Both the position numbers and the translations under genes were made by a program. DNA of 45,174 bases from a bacterium (GTDB lineage Bacteria > Patescibacteriota > Microgenomatia > UBA1406 > GWC2-37-13): positions 1 to 45,174 of the forward strand of contig JAKAHA010000008.1 of the NCBI GenBank assembly GCA_021825445.1. The letters run 5' to 3'. Positions 28,548-36,538 of this stretch are shown here, piece by piece. Position 1 is the stretch's first letter. Each line of letters starts with the position of its first letter. The notes below the pieces were generated by a model. It ran no database searches. It had not been told where the DNA came from and was given only the letters and a program-made list of their open reading frames with translations.

Positions 28548-29135
28548 TCATTTTGCAGGAAAATCGGGGATTACCGGGGCAGCTGGGTCGACTGTAGGTG
28601 GCGTCGGTGGAACAATAGGTTCATTGCTGACTTGCGGGGCAATTGGAGGAGGAGCAACGGGAGCTTGTTCAACTACAGGAGCTGGTTCTGCCTTTGCTTG
28701 TAAATCATCCATGACGGATTTTAAGGGGTCAGGAGAAACAGAAGCTTGGTTATTGGTTACTTGGTTAATTGGTTCAGGGTTACTTGGTGGGGAAACTGGA
28801 ACTTCACTTGCAACCGGGGCGGGGGAAATGGGTTCAACGGGTGTTGGTGGGATTGGAGTTTCGTTGTTTGAAGGTGGAGCGACTGGTGTCAACCCTAATG
28901 TTGTATCAAATTCTTCTTTTGTAAATCCTTTAAGGACGGCGATTGTGCCATCATCTTTTTCAACTCTCGTTACTGGAGTTCCGGCAAAATTATTGGAAAT
29001 TGCCAGCATCTCCGTCAAAAAATCTTTATTTGTCTCCAAATCCTTTTCTTCAAAGACAAGTTTATTGGTATTTAAATATTCTTTTTCTTGTTTTGAAAAA
29101 GCACAATCTTTAATCGTATAAACTGTAATTTTCAT
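28548..29135 (-). CDS. Glutaredoxin-like protein with long Pro-rich tail
   Basis: 195 residues. Residues 1-78 form a thioredoxin fold: KITVYTIKDCAFSKQEKEYL with C11 in a CxxS site, and GTPVTRV with the cis-Pro, then GFTKEEF. One Cys in the active site indicates a monothiol enzyme or a non-redox binding role. Residues 80-195 are about one third Pro and Ala (SPAPVASEVPVSPP), disordered, with some heptamer-like repeats on the DNA level. The tail may reach through the envelope or bind a partner. No signal peptide is visible. Confidence 0.8.
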   Translation of the reverse strand: MKITVYTIKDCAFSKQEKEYLNTNKLVFEEKDLETNKDFLTEMLAISNNFAGTPVTRVEKDDGTIAVLKGFTKEEFDTTLGLTPVAPPSNNETPIPPTPVEPISPAPVASEVPVSPPSNPEPINQVTNNQASVSPDPLKSVMDDLQAKAEPAPVVEQAPVAPPPIAPQVSNEPIVPPTPPTVDPAAPVIPDFPAK

Positions 29136-29210
29136 ACTTCGGCTTTGCTCAGTATGATCCTAAATTTAACTGAAGGATCATTTCAATTTTCAGTATGAAG
29201 TATTTCAAAA
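29132..29210. repeat. Nested hairpin region upstream of glutaredoxin-like gene
   Basis: ATACTTC pairs with GAAGTAT and ATGATCC with GGATCAT, giving a nested structure; the left end contains CTTCGGCTTTGCTCAG, a relative of the CTTCGACTTCGCTC repeat. It occupies most of the gap up to the 112-aa gene. Confidence 0.6.
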
Positions 29211-29240
29211 CAAATGTCAATAAGCATTTCGGATAATTAA

Positions 29241-29345
29241 GTTAATTCGGTTGAATTAGTTGAATCAGTTTAATCTGTTAAATCAGTTTGATTTGTTGAC
29301 TTGATCGACGGACTCGACTGACTCCGACTGATTTAACCAATTTAA
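29241..29345. repeat. 9-nt tandem array (GTTGAATCA type)
   Basis: GTTGAATCA, GTTTAATCT, GTTAAATCA, GTTTGATTT, GTTGACTTG follow one another with period 9; inverse-like units (GACTGATTTAACCAATTTAA) follow to the right. It overlaps the C-terminus of the 112-aa gene, whose last 20 residues it encodes. Confidence 0.6.
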
Positions 29346-29616
29346 CTGTCTTGACTTGGTGTTCGAATGCCTTCAGTTCCTTTAGTTTCCACATAAAAAG
29401 AGCCGTTTTATTTCTTGCATTGGCATCAATCACAAATCGAAGAGCCTCCTCAAGAATAGCTCGGGGAATAGTTTTGGCAAGTTTCATGTATATACCTTTT
29501 CGCCTGGTATCTCCAAGTTTTTCAGATAAATGAAGAGCGAAGGTCTGAAATTCACGGGAAACGTATTTATCTGAAACGGGATTAAATTTTTTTAGGATAT
29601 CTGCGACTGATTGCAT
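29278..29616 (-). CDS. Hypothetical helical protein downstream of glgA
   Basis: 112 residues. An alpha-helical core (about 1-85: QSVADILKKFNPVSDKYVSREFQTFALHLSEKLGDTRRKGIYMKLAKTIPRAILEEALRFVID) is followed by a basic tail encoded by the 9-nt array. No family is recognised. The start overlaps the end of glgA by 25 nt, so translation is probably coupled to that gene. Confidence 0.65.
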   Translation of the reverse strand: MQSVADILKKFNPVSDKYVSREFQTFALHLSEKLGDTRRKGIYMKLAKTIPRAILEEALRFVIDANARNKTALFMWKLKELKAFEHQVKTVKLVKSVGVSRVRRSSQQIKLI

Positions 29617-30998
29617 AGTTTTTCGTATAGTTTAATATATTCGCGGGCACTTTTGTCCCAAGAAAAATCTTTTTTCATTGCAGTCACAATCATTTCATTG
29701 ATTTTTTTCTTATCATTTTTCCATATTTCAACTGCTTGTTTCATCTTGGTTTCCAAATCAAACGAAGAATATTTTTTAAATAAAAATCCGTCAACTCCAT
29801 CAATTATTGAATCTTTTAATCCTCCGGTTGCTCTGGCAATCGGCAAAGTTCCGTACCTCATCGCAATCATCTGAATCAGTCCACAGGGTTCAAAACGGGA
29901 AGGAACGAGTAAAAAATCGGCTCCGGCATAAATTTGTGATGCAAGCTTTTTATCGAATACTGAGATATAGGAGACATTTTTTTTATAAAAACTGGCAAGC
30001 CATAAAAACTGATCTTCCCATTCAACCTCGCCTTGTCCAAGAATGACGAATTGAAACTTCTGTAAATTTACACGTCTGATCATTTTGTGCATAATGTCAA
30101 GACCTTTTTGCTTTGATTCAAAGCGTCCAATAAATCCAATTAGGGGAATATCATCAGACACGGTAAAGCCCAATTTTTCCTGGAGAAATTTTTTATTTAA
30201 GCGTTTTCCTTTAATTGCTGAGTCAACTCCATAGTTAAAGTTGATATTTTTATCATGAACCGGATCGCGGGAATCATAGTCAATCCCATTTAAGATTCCG
30301 GATATTTTTTGTCCTTCGTTGCGAATAATTTCGTCCAGCCCACAACCATATTCCTCAGTAAAAATTTCTTTTGCGTAAGAGGGGGAGACGGCATTAACTA
30401 GATCTGCGTGGATAATGCCTTCAAGTAAAAAATTTATTTGTTTCTTCTTTGTTTCCCATTGGATTACTCGGCATTTACTATGTTTTAAACCCATTTTTTT
30501 AACAATATCAAGCGAATATTTTCCTTGGTGGTTAAGATTGTGAATTGTCAGTAAGGTTTTGAATTTTAAATTACCATCTTTGATAAGTAGAGGAATGAGA
30601 CCAGTATGATGATCTTGGCAATGGACAACGTCGGGTACCCATTCAAGATAATTATTTTTCAGAATTTCATAGACGCAAAGATTATAAAAAGAAAAAATAT
30701 CCTTAGACGGAATATTAAGCCATTTCTCGTTTTTTAATATATAAACAGGGATTTTTGCATCAAGAAAATGAATTTGGAAAATTGTCACTTTTTGTTTTTT
30801 ACCATCATAAACAACAGTAAATTCTTTAATTAATTTTTTTTGTTGACGATGAAGCTTTAAGGCTTTGTAAAAGGGTAAGATTACCCGAACGTCAACGCCT
30901 TGCTGGTGCAATTTTTTAGGAAGAGCTTTGGCGACGTCGCCCAGTCCTCCGACCTGAAAAAACGGAACCAATTCCCAAACGACAAAAAGAACCTTCAT
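29592..30998 (-). CDS. glgA: Glycogen/starch synthase (GT5)
   Basis: 468 residues, the usual length. GT5 marks: VVWELVPFFQVGGLGDVAKALPKKL (the K-x-GGLGD loop, here Q-V-G-G-L-G-D) and C-terminal VPSRFEPCGLIQMIAMRYGTLPIARATGGLKDSI. It adds glucose from ADP- or UDP-glucose to an alpha-1,4-glucan. TATACT ends 6 nt before the ATG, with an ATTCCC...GGGAAT-type repeat right behind it. It lies in the middle of a run of glycosyltransferases on the same strand; no glgB or glgC is here. Confidence 0.93.
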   Translation of the reverse strand: MKVLFVVWELVPFFQVGGLGDVAKALPKKLHQQGVDVRVILPFYKALKLHRQQKKLIKEFTVVYDGKKQKVTIFQIHFLDAKIPVYILKNEKWLNIPSKDIFSFYNLCVYEILKNNYLEWVPDVVHCQDHHTGLIPLLIKDGNLKFKTLLTIHNLNHQGKYSLDIVKKMGLKHSKCRVIQWETKKKQINFLLEGIIHADLVNAVSPSYAKEIFTEEYGCGLDEIIRNEGQKISGILNGIDYDSRDPVHDKNINFNYGVDSAIKGKRLNKKFLQEKLGFTVSDDIPLIGFIGRFESKQKGLDIMHKMIRRVNLQKFQFVILGQGEVEWEDQFLWLASFYKKNVSYISVFDKKLASQIYAGADFLLVPSRFEPCGLIQMIAMRYGTLPIARATGGLKDSIIDGVDGFLFKKYSSFDLETKMKQAVEIWKNDKKKINEMIVTAMKKDFSWDKSAREYIKLYEKLCNQSQIS

Positions 30999-31016
30999 GT
31001 ATCAAGTATATCACCT

Positions 31017-31043
31017 GTCATCCTCGCGAAGGCGGGGATCCAT
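31017..31043. repeat. GTCATCCTCGCGAAGGCGGGGAT repeat
   Basis: A single hairpin unit between glgA and the YdcF-like gene, part of the ATTCCC...GGGAAT family with a changed inner base. It lies just upstream of the glgA -10 box. Confidence 0.85.
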
Positions 31044-31047
31044 GCCT

Positions 31048-32100
31048 TTATTTTTTTGGAAGCTCTCCTTTTGCGTAAGTTTGTGTCATATTTTTTCCAT
31101 TAACTATTCCCATACTGTCAAAAGCTTTAAATACCGCCGTTTTTGTTTCAGGATAAAGTGTTTGTGTGAGCTGAATTTTCTTAAAAAGCTCTTGAATTTT
31201 TTCTCTTAATAGTTCGATTTTAATATTTTTTAATTCTTCTTGCGAAAGTCCTATTTCTTTTAAAGTTTCAGGTTGATTTAATAGAACTTGCTTTATCCTT
31301 GCTTCGCTTTTAAAAGATCCAAGTTTTCGTAACCAATCTCCTTCTTTTAACATGTCAACAAGCACCATTTCCTGTTGGGCTTTTAACATAGTAACATTAC
31401 TATTTTCTGAAAGATCAGTCAATCGACCCATAATTGATGCAATTGCAGAATCTTTACTATGTTTATCGACGACCAATTCACGTAAAACTTGTTCGGCAGA
31501 AAAGACAGGGGAGTTAAGTTGGTAAATATTTGATAAAGCTTCAAGTCGTCCGATGTCTGCCCCCCCAACCCCCAAATATCTAGTTGGTTTAGCATGAAAA
31601 CCGACTCCGAGAAGTGCCATTTTTGCATCTCTAAATCCATCTTTATCAATAAATTTATTAACTATTTCAGCAAAATTTTCCAGGCTATCATTAGCTAAAT
31701 TTTCTATTAGAACAGCTTTAGAAAACTTTACAGATTCACCTTTAAAGTTAAAAAAATTATCATTCTCATCGACTCCGATTTCTGCTTTAATCAAATCAAA
31801 CATTAAGTCAGCCTCAGTTTTACCTTCTTCAGTTTTTCCTCTAGCTCCTGTTTTTCCACCACTCAAGATTAAATGATCTGTTTTGCCTTGTCTTAACATT
31901 TCTGCGGCGGCTTTAGCCTCTAGTCGTGAATAAAAGTTCAAACCTTCTCGTCCTGTCTGTGGAATTTTATCAACTTCTTGTACCGGACCTTGACCAAAAA
32001 CTAAAGTGTAGTCAAAGTGCTGATTTTTTAGAGATTCTGGAGCTTTTGGAGCCTCCATTTTTGTTACAGGTGGTTTATAACCTTCGCCGCCTTCGTTCAT
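31048..32100 (-). CDS. YdcF/SanA-like DUF218 protein with helical extension
   Basis: 350 residues. Residues about 28-220 match the DUF218 pattern: YTLVFGQGPV (first strand), SRLEAKAAAEMLRQGKTDHLILSGGKT, ENLANDSLENFAEI (equivalent to E-xxxxT-xEN), MALLGVGFHAKPT. The family is often tied to peptidoglycan or envelope polymer metabolism; the reaction is unknown. The C-terminal 120 residues are helical and not typical of the family. The start overlaps the previous GT4 gene by 4 nt (ATGA), so it is in the glycan operon. Confidence 0.75.
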   Translation of the reverse strand: MNEGGEGYKPPVTKMEAPKAPESLKNQHFDYTLVFGQGPVQEVDKIPQTGREGLNFYSRLEAKAAAEMLRQGKTDHLILSGGKTGARGKTEEGKTEADLMFDLIKAEIGVDENDNFFNFKGESVKFSKAVLIENLANDSLENFAEIVNKFIDKDGFRDAKMALLGVGFHAKPTRYLGVGGADIGRLEALSNIYQLNSPVFSAEQVLRELVVDKHSKDSAIASIMGRLTDLSENSNVTMLKAQQEMVLVDMLKEGDWLRKLGSFKSEARIKQVLLNQPETLKEIGLSQEELKNIKIELLREKIQELFKKIQLTQTLYPETKTAVFKAFDSMGIVNGKNMTQTYAKGELPKK

Positions 32101-33332
32101 ATTTGTTTTTCAATTAACGGTATTAATTGTTTTTGGATGATGTTATTTAGATTAAAATTTTCTTTAACGACGCGATTCATAGAAATTAGCTTGTTATTTT
32201 CCAAAAAATCAACAATATTTTTAGCTACTTCTTCATGGGGTGTTTTTTCGCAGTCGACGTAATTAAAATTTGTGCCACCAACTTCACGAAATACCAATAA
32301 ATCAGATAAAAATATTGGAGTTTTGGTTAAGGTTGCCTCAAGTAGGGGGAGACCGAAGTTCTCACTTTTGGAAAAATAAAAAATAATGTCACAGAGTGAA
32401 TAAAAATCGTGAACTTCAGATTTGTGGAGGCTTCTCTTAATGAATTCATTTAAAAATAAAACGTTGTTTTTTAGTGAATATTTTTCAATTTTTTTATTCA
32501 ACATTTCTAAATATTTTTCTCCTTCTTTATGGTGGGATATTTTTCCTGTTATTACATAGGCAAAATTTGGATAGACTTTCTTCAAGTGTGCAAGAATATC
32601 CAAGGAAAATTCAATATTTTTACGCTCAATTATATTAACCGGTGATAAGATGACAGGAAACCTTTCTAACAAATTGTTTTTTTCAACTATTTCAAAAATA
32701 GAATCATCAATTTCTAAGAATTCTCGAATATTTATTCCATTAGGGATGACAGTAATTTCCTCAGATGTTAAATTGGTGACTTTTGAGACCAAATTTTTAA
32801 GACTGTTTGAAATTGCCACGTATTTTATATCGTCAATTTTTTCAGTAAGTAAACTATTAACGTCAGCTGGAAGTGAAAAATCGTTAATTCTGACTTTATC
32901 AAATCCGATATATTTATGATCGTGGATCCAAGATATGACTTTTTTTTCTTGATGTTTAAGGACGTAGTTTTTAAAGGCATAAATAAAGGGGATATTGTGA
33001 GTAAGACTGAGCATATTATGGACAATTATTATGTCTTGGAACTCTAATTCTTTAGTGATTTTTTCCTCAATAATTTTTGCTAATTCCATGAAACCTTTAC
33101 TTTTTGTTCCATTGGTCATAATTTCTTCGTAAAGTCTTTGGTCTGTATTGAATATAGATTGAAGTTCAGGAATTTCAACTAATTTAATGTTGGGAGTTGG
33201 TTTGCCAGAACCAGTGATAATAGTTATTTCATATCCTATTTTTGATAAAATCTCAGCTTGTTCTTTGATAAATACTTCAACGCCTCCAATATTTGGGGGA
33301 TAGGAGAAATGCAATAGGGATATCTTCTTCAT
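32097..33332 (-). CDS. GT4 glycosyltransferase
   Basis: 411 residues, GT-B fold. N-terminal LLHFSYPPNIGGVEVFIKEQAEILSKIGYEITIITG is the acceptor-side loop of GT4 enzymes; C-terminal FYFSKSENFGLPLLEATLTKTPIFLSD has the EX7E-type motif. VIPNGINIREF is the nucleotide-sugar hinge. Donor and acceptor are unknown. Its start overlaps the preceding GT4 gene by 4 nt and its end overlaps the YdcF-like gene by 4 nt. Confidence 0.9.
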   Translation of the reverse strand: MKKISLLHFSYPPNIGGVEVFIKEQAEILSKIGYEITIITGSGKPTPNIKLVEIPELQSIFNTDQRLYEEIMTNGTKSKGFMELAKIIEEKITKELEFQDIIIVHNMLSLTHNIPFIYAFKNYVLKHQEKKVISWIHDHKYIGFDKVRINDFSLPADVNSLLTEKIDDIKYVAISNSLKNLVSKVTNLTSEEITVIPNGINIREFLEIDDSIFEIVEKNNLLERFPVILSPVNIIERKNIEFSLDILAHLKKVYPNFAYVITGKISHHKEGEKYLEMLNKKIEKYSLKNNVLFLNEFIKRSLHKSEVHDFYSLCDIIFYFSKSENFGLPLLEATLTKTPIFLSDLLVFREVGGTNFNYVDCEKTPHEEVAKNIVDFLENNKLISMNRVVKENFNLNNIIQKQLIPLIEKQI

Positions 33333-34426
33333 ATGAGTTTATATAATATTTCTAAATAAGTTTTTTCGTAATTATCGACCATTTTTTCCGTGGAAAAGTT
33401 TTTTACGACGTGATCCCGGCAGTCTTGGGGTTTAATCTGATTAACTTTATTTAAGGCTATTTTCAGCCCTTCAACTCCTGATTCTGGTGGGACAACAAAG
33501 CCGGTTTTTCCCTCGACGATCAATTCTTTTACTGCTCCACGGTCAAAACCAATCACTGGAGTTCCGCAAGACATTGCCTCGGCAATTACCAGACCAAATG
33601 GCTCGTACCAATTAATCGGCATCAAGAATGCTTTTGCTCCTTGCATTAGCTTTGCGACTTCTGGTTTTGTCAAGACTAATTCTGAAGACAAAGGACCGAC
33701 CCACTGAATTTTTTCAGTCAGATGCGGTTTGACATCAGTTTCATAAAATTTCATGTCCTCAATATTTCCGGACATTAATAATCTTGAGTTGGTAACTTCA
33801 GCAAGTTTTATTGCATGACGTACGCCTTTTGGATCCATAAAAGTACTGTCAGTATTTTTGGCTCGTGCCATTCGTCCGAGCCAAAGCAAATAATCTTCTT
33901 TTTTTTCCTGAAAAGAATAAATATTTGTGTCGATACCGTTGTAAACAACTTTAAAAATTTTGGTTTTTTTAAATTGATTTTTATGAGCTTGTGAAATTGA
34001 AATAAAATAGGTGTTATTAAATAAACTTAAGACTTCATCGAGCTCTGGTGTTACCTGAGCATGAATGGTTGTCACGATTGGAGTTTTGAGATTTTTTGAG
34101 ATTAAGAGATTGAGAAATTCAGGGTAAGTATGATTATGAATAATGTCAAAATTCTGACTAATCTCTTCGATTTTTTTGGCGAGTCGTACCAAAAAAGAAG
34201 TCTCTGCATAAAAAGGATTTTCAAAAGAAGGTAGTTCAACAAAAGATTTATCAATAATCGGGACAGTCACTACCCCAGGAATTTGGCTATCGGCGGTTCC
34301 AATCATCGTCACTTGATGACCTTTTTTGACAAGTCCAGTGACTAATTCATAAATAATTCGAGGACGCGAAGAAAGAGTTTTTTCGTTTACTGCTCGCTTT
34401 AGAAGAGAGGCGATTAGAATCTTCAT
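33329..34426 (-). CDS. GT4 glycosyltransferase
   Basis: 365 residues from ATG at 34426 (MKILIASLLKRAVNEK). The frame opens 12 codons earlier, but those (MDPLFQGDDKKY) come from an ATTCCC-type repeat. Marks: GHQVTMIG, VVYNGIDTNIYSF, LWLGRMARAKN and INWYEPFGLVIAEAMSCGTPVIGFDRGAVKELI with EX7E. The sequence EKTLSSRPRIIYELVTGL near the N-terminus is the acceptor region. It likely acts in surface polysaccharide or glycolipid synthesis in a run with two further GT4 enzymes. Confidence 0.9.
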   Translation of the reverse strand: MKILIASLLKRAVNEKTLSSRPRIIYELVTGLVKKGHQVTMIGTADSQIPGVVTVPIIDKSFVELPSFENPFYAETSFLVRLAKKIEEISQNFDIIHNHTYPEFLNLLISKNLKTPIVTTIHAQVTPELDEVLSLFNNTYFISISQAHKNQFKKTKIFKVVYNGIDTNIYSFQEKKEDYLLWLGRMARAKNTDSTFMDPKGVRHAIKLAEVTNSRLLMSGNIEDMKFYETDVKPHLTEKIQWVGPLSSELVLTKPEVAKLMQGAKAFLMPINWYEPFGLVIAEAMSCGTPVIGFDRGAVKELIVEGKTGFVVPPESGVEGLKIALNKVNQIKPQDCRDHVVKNFSTEKMVDNYEKTYLEILYKLI

Positions 34427-34435
34427 ATATTTCTT

Positions 34436-34494
34436 GTCATCCCCTTGAAAAAGGGGATCCATGTTTTCTGGATTCCCGTCTTCGCGGAAATGAC
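34436..34494. repeat. Paired ATTCCC/ATCCCC hairpin repeat
   Basis: GTCATCCCCTTGAAAAAGGGGAT, CCATG and then GGATTCCCGTCTTCGCGGAAATGAC: two hairpins with inverse GTCAT/ATGAC ends, the same two-unit layout as at 2593. It lies between two GT4 genes and creates a false start ATG for the downstream one. Confidence 0.88.
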
Positions 34495-34523
34495 ATTGTT
34501 ATTAATGATAACACTTTCTTATT

Positions 34524-35717
34524 TTATTTTGTGTGGTTGAAGTAAGCAAATTTTTCGTAGATATTTTCAAATTTTCGACCAATTATTTCCCAAGAAAACT
34601 TTGTGATTGCAATTTCGCGAGCACGCTTTGCCATTTTGAGTCGCATTGTCTCATTTTCAAGAAGTCTATTTACTTTTTCGGCGATGTCGACCGAGTTTCT
34701 TGGTCTAATAAAAAATCCATTTTGACCGTCCTTTACGGCTAGTGGAATCCCGCCTTTTCGAGTGACAACAACCGGAGTCTCACAAGCCATTGATTCAAGA
34801 ATTACAAGTCCCAACGGTTCATCCCAGACACTTGGTGCAACGAAAACATTAGCTCGACTGTAAAATTTAATCAAGAAATCAGTATCTGCTCCAAGATGAC
34901 CAATAAATCTAACGTTAGTAATTTTTTCATTTTTAACAATCTGTTCTAGATTCTTTCTCTCAGGTCCGTCTCCCAAAATCAACACCTTACCTTTTATTTT
35001 TTTGGCAGCTCGAATGAGATATTTAACACCTTTGTAGACAGTTAATTTTCCAGCAAAGATAACAATCTTTTCACCTTTAATTCCGAACTCTTGATCAATG
35101 CCGCCGGTATCAACTTTTTTAAATTTATTTATATCGACACCTCCAGGGATCATGCGAATTTGGTCTCGATATTCATCACCAAAGACCTGAAGCATCCAGT
35201 CACGGGTGTAATAAGAATTTGGAATAATGCGACGGGCACGACTAAGTGCATCCATGGTGAGTGCGATATACCTTTTGTCTTTTTGAGCGGTTGGAAGTTC
35301 TGAACCGTGAATAGTAATAATATATGGGATTTGATAGGTTGATTTTATAAAACGAGCAGCCCAAGAAAATGGAAAAGCATGATGAACGTGAATGATATTT
35401 GGTTTAAAATCTTCAACAGCGTCGACCGTGTGATTCAAAAAACTTTTATAAATCTGTAGAATTTCACGATGAGAAATATCTTTATAAAGTCGACTATTTT
35501 TCCATTCTGGGTGTCCAGTGAACGAAACATTGAAAGGCATCTTCATCGGATACATTTTGACATTGCTATTTGAGATTTGACGATGATCTGGAGCGACCAT
35601 GGCAACGTCGTGATGATGAGAGACTTCACGAGCAAGGTAACGAGCATAAGTGCCCGATCCAGAGCCGTAAAGTGGAAATGTCTGAAGATATAAAATCCTG
35701 AGCTTTTTCGTGTCCAT
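34524..35717 (-). CDS. GT4 glycosyltransferase
   Basis: 397 residues. YLQTFPLYGSGSGTYARYLAREVSHHHDVAMVAPD is the N-terminal Gly-rich loop; HVHHAFPFSW, MIPGGVDINKF, VIFAGKLTVYKGVKYLI and VAPSVWDEPLGLVILESMACETPVVVTRKGG (EX7E) follow the GT4 pattern. TATAAT ends 10 nt before the ATG, so this is probably the head of the glycan run, though a 97-nt gap with a repeat separates it from the next GT4. Confidence 0.92.
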   Translation of the reverse strand: MDTKKLRILYLQTFPLYGSGSGTYARYLAREVSHHHDVAMVAPDHRQISNSNVKMYPMKMPFNVSFTGHPEWKNSRLYKDISHREILQIYKSFLNHTVDAVEDFKPNIIHVHHAFPFSWAARFIKSTYQIPYIITIHGSELPTAQKDKRYIALTMDALSRARRIIPNSYYTRDWMLQVFGDEYRDQIRMIPGGVDINKFKKVDTGGIDQEFGIKGEKIVIFAGKLTVYKGVKYLIRAAKKIKGKVLILGDGPERKNLEQIVKNEKITNVRFIGHLGADTDFLIKFYSRANVFVAPSVWDEPLGLVILESMACETPVVVTRKGGIPLAVKDGQNGFFIRPRNSVDIAEKVNRLLENETMRLKMAKRAREIAITKFSWEIIGRKFENIYEKFAYFNHTK

Positions 35718-35759
35718 ATTTTTTTCAATTATAGCATTTATTTTGGGAAAAGAAATCGG

Positions 35760-36176
35760 CTAAACTTGTGCTAGAAATTCGGAAGGAGTAACGATTTTTA
35801 TTTTACTGATTTTATTGATTAAAATAAGATTAAAGTCTTTTATATTTCCAGTGATAAAATAATTGCATTTAGATTCAAAGGCGGAGACTATGATTGGTAA
35901 ATCTTCAAAATGAGCTAATTTTTTATATTTTTCTAATAACTTTGAATAGGGATTTTTTAAAATAACAATTTTATTATTTTTTAAATAATCAAGAAAATAG
36001 GGAAGGGCACGGGGGATTTTCAGTTGGATATTTCTGATAATTTCCTCGAGGACTAATTCAGATATGTTAATTTGAAATTTAGATGATTCAACAAGATTAA
36101 GAAGTCTTGAGCAAGTGCCATCTCGATAAAAAGCCGAGAACCAGACGTTTGAGTCAATAAAAACCGAAGTTTTCAT
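35760..36176 (-). CDS. PIN-domain ribonuclease, VapC-like toxin
   Basis: 138 residues. PIN acidic residues: D8 (VFIDSNVWFSAF), E in ISELVLEEII, D in HFEDLPIIVSAFES and the TGNIKDFN end with a further Asp. VapC toxins cleave tRNA or rRNA in the absence of the antitoxin. It overlaps the antitoxin gene by 4 nt, the usual order antitoxin then toxin. Some PIN proteins of this length are not toxins, so the call depends on the pair. Confidence 0.85.
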   Translation of the reverse strand: MKTSVFIDSNVWFSAFYRDGTCSRLLNLVESSKFQINISELVLEEIIRNIQLKIPRALPYFLDYLKNNKIVILKNPYSKLLEKYKKLAHFEDLPIIVSAFESKCNYFITGNIKDFNLILINKISKIKIVTPSEFLAQV

Positions 36177-36445
36177 TTTTCTGAATAATATTTCTTGACT
36201 AACTGTTTTCTTAAATCTTTGCCTGATTTTTGTAATTCTTTTTCATCGACTTTGCTACTGACGACTATTTCTTGAATTTTAGAAATTAGATCAACGGTTT
36301 TTTGTTTGTCGACTCCCAAATTTTTAGCTAAACTAAAATTAATCACTTCTTTTAAGGAGGTCTTATCTTGCAAAGCCTTCATCTTTGCCAAATAAAATAG
36401 ATTTGAATCGATCTCTATAGTGGTTTTGACTGTTTGAATTTGCAT
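36173..36445 (-). CDS. VapB-like antitoxin
   Basis: 90 residues from ATG at 36445 (MQIQTVKTTIEIDSNLFYLAKMKALQDKTSLKEVINFSL). This start is favoured because the -10 box TAATAT ends 7 nt upstream; an ATG 9 nt earlier is inside the region between. Residues 5-45 fit a ribbon-helix-helix DNA-binding unit (TTIEIDSNLFYLAKMKALQDKTSLKEVI) of VapB type II class; the rest would bind and block the PIN toxin. The promoter has consensus spacing, and TTTATGG heptamers in its spacer might be the operator. Confidence 0.8.
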   Translation of the reverse strand: MQIQTVKTTIEIDSNLFYLAKMKALQDKTSLKEVINFSLAKNLGVDKQKTVDLISKIQEIVVSSKVDEKELQKSGKDLRKQLVKKYYSEK

Positions 36446-36482
36446 ATCTCCCATATTACCATAAACCCATAAATATTGTCAA
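36446..36482 (-). promoter_or_regulatory. Promoter of the vapBC-like pair with TTTATGG repeats
   Basis: TTGACA (36477-36482), 18 nt, TAATAT (36453-36458), 7 nt, ATG. The spacer holds TTTATGG twice in near-tandem, a possible antitoxin-binding site and another case of period-7/8 repeats in a promoter. Confidence 0.65.
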
Positions 36483-36500
36483 GTAATTGCCAAGCTAGTT

Positions 36501-36520
36501 CTAACCTCGGAGGTTAGTAC
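36501..36520. repeat. CTAACCTCGGAGGTTAG palindrome
   Basis: The same palindrome core as at 26338, here in the gap between the vapBC-like promoter and the end of pth. It could also act as a hairpin for transcription ending from pth. Confidence 0.85.
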
Positions 36521-36538
36521 AAGGGTGGCGGGGGTGGG

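Noticed and set aside
28624-29121. Plus-strand frame of 165 codons, Gly/Thr-rich
   Set aside because: It is the complement of the Pro/Ala-rich tail of the glutaredoxin-like gene, which has a clear thioredoxin fold in the other strand.
29611-29874. Plus-strand frames within glgA
   Set aside because: They are complements of a full-length GT5 enzyme with clear motifs.
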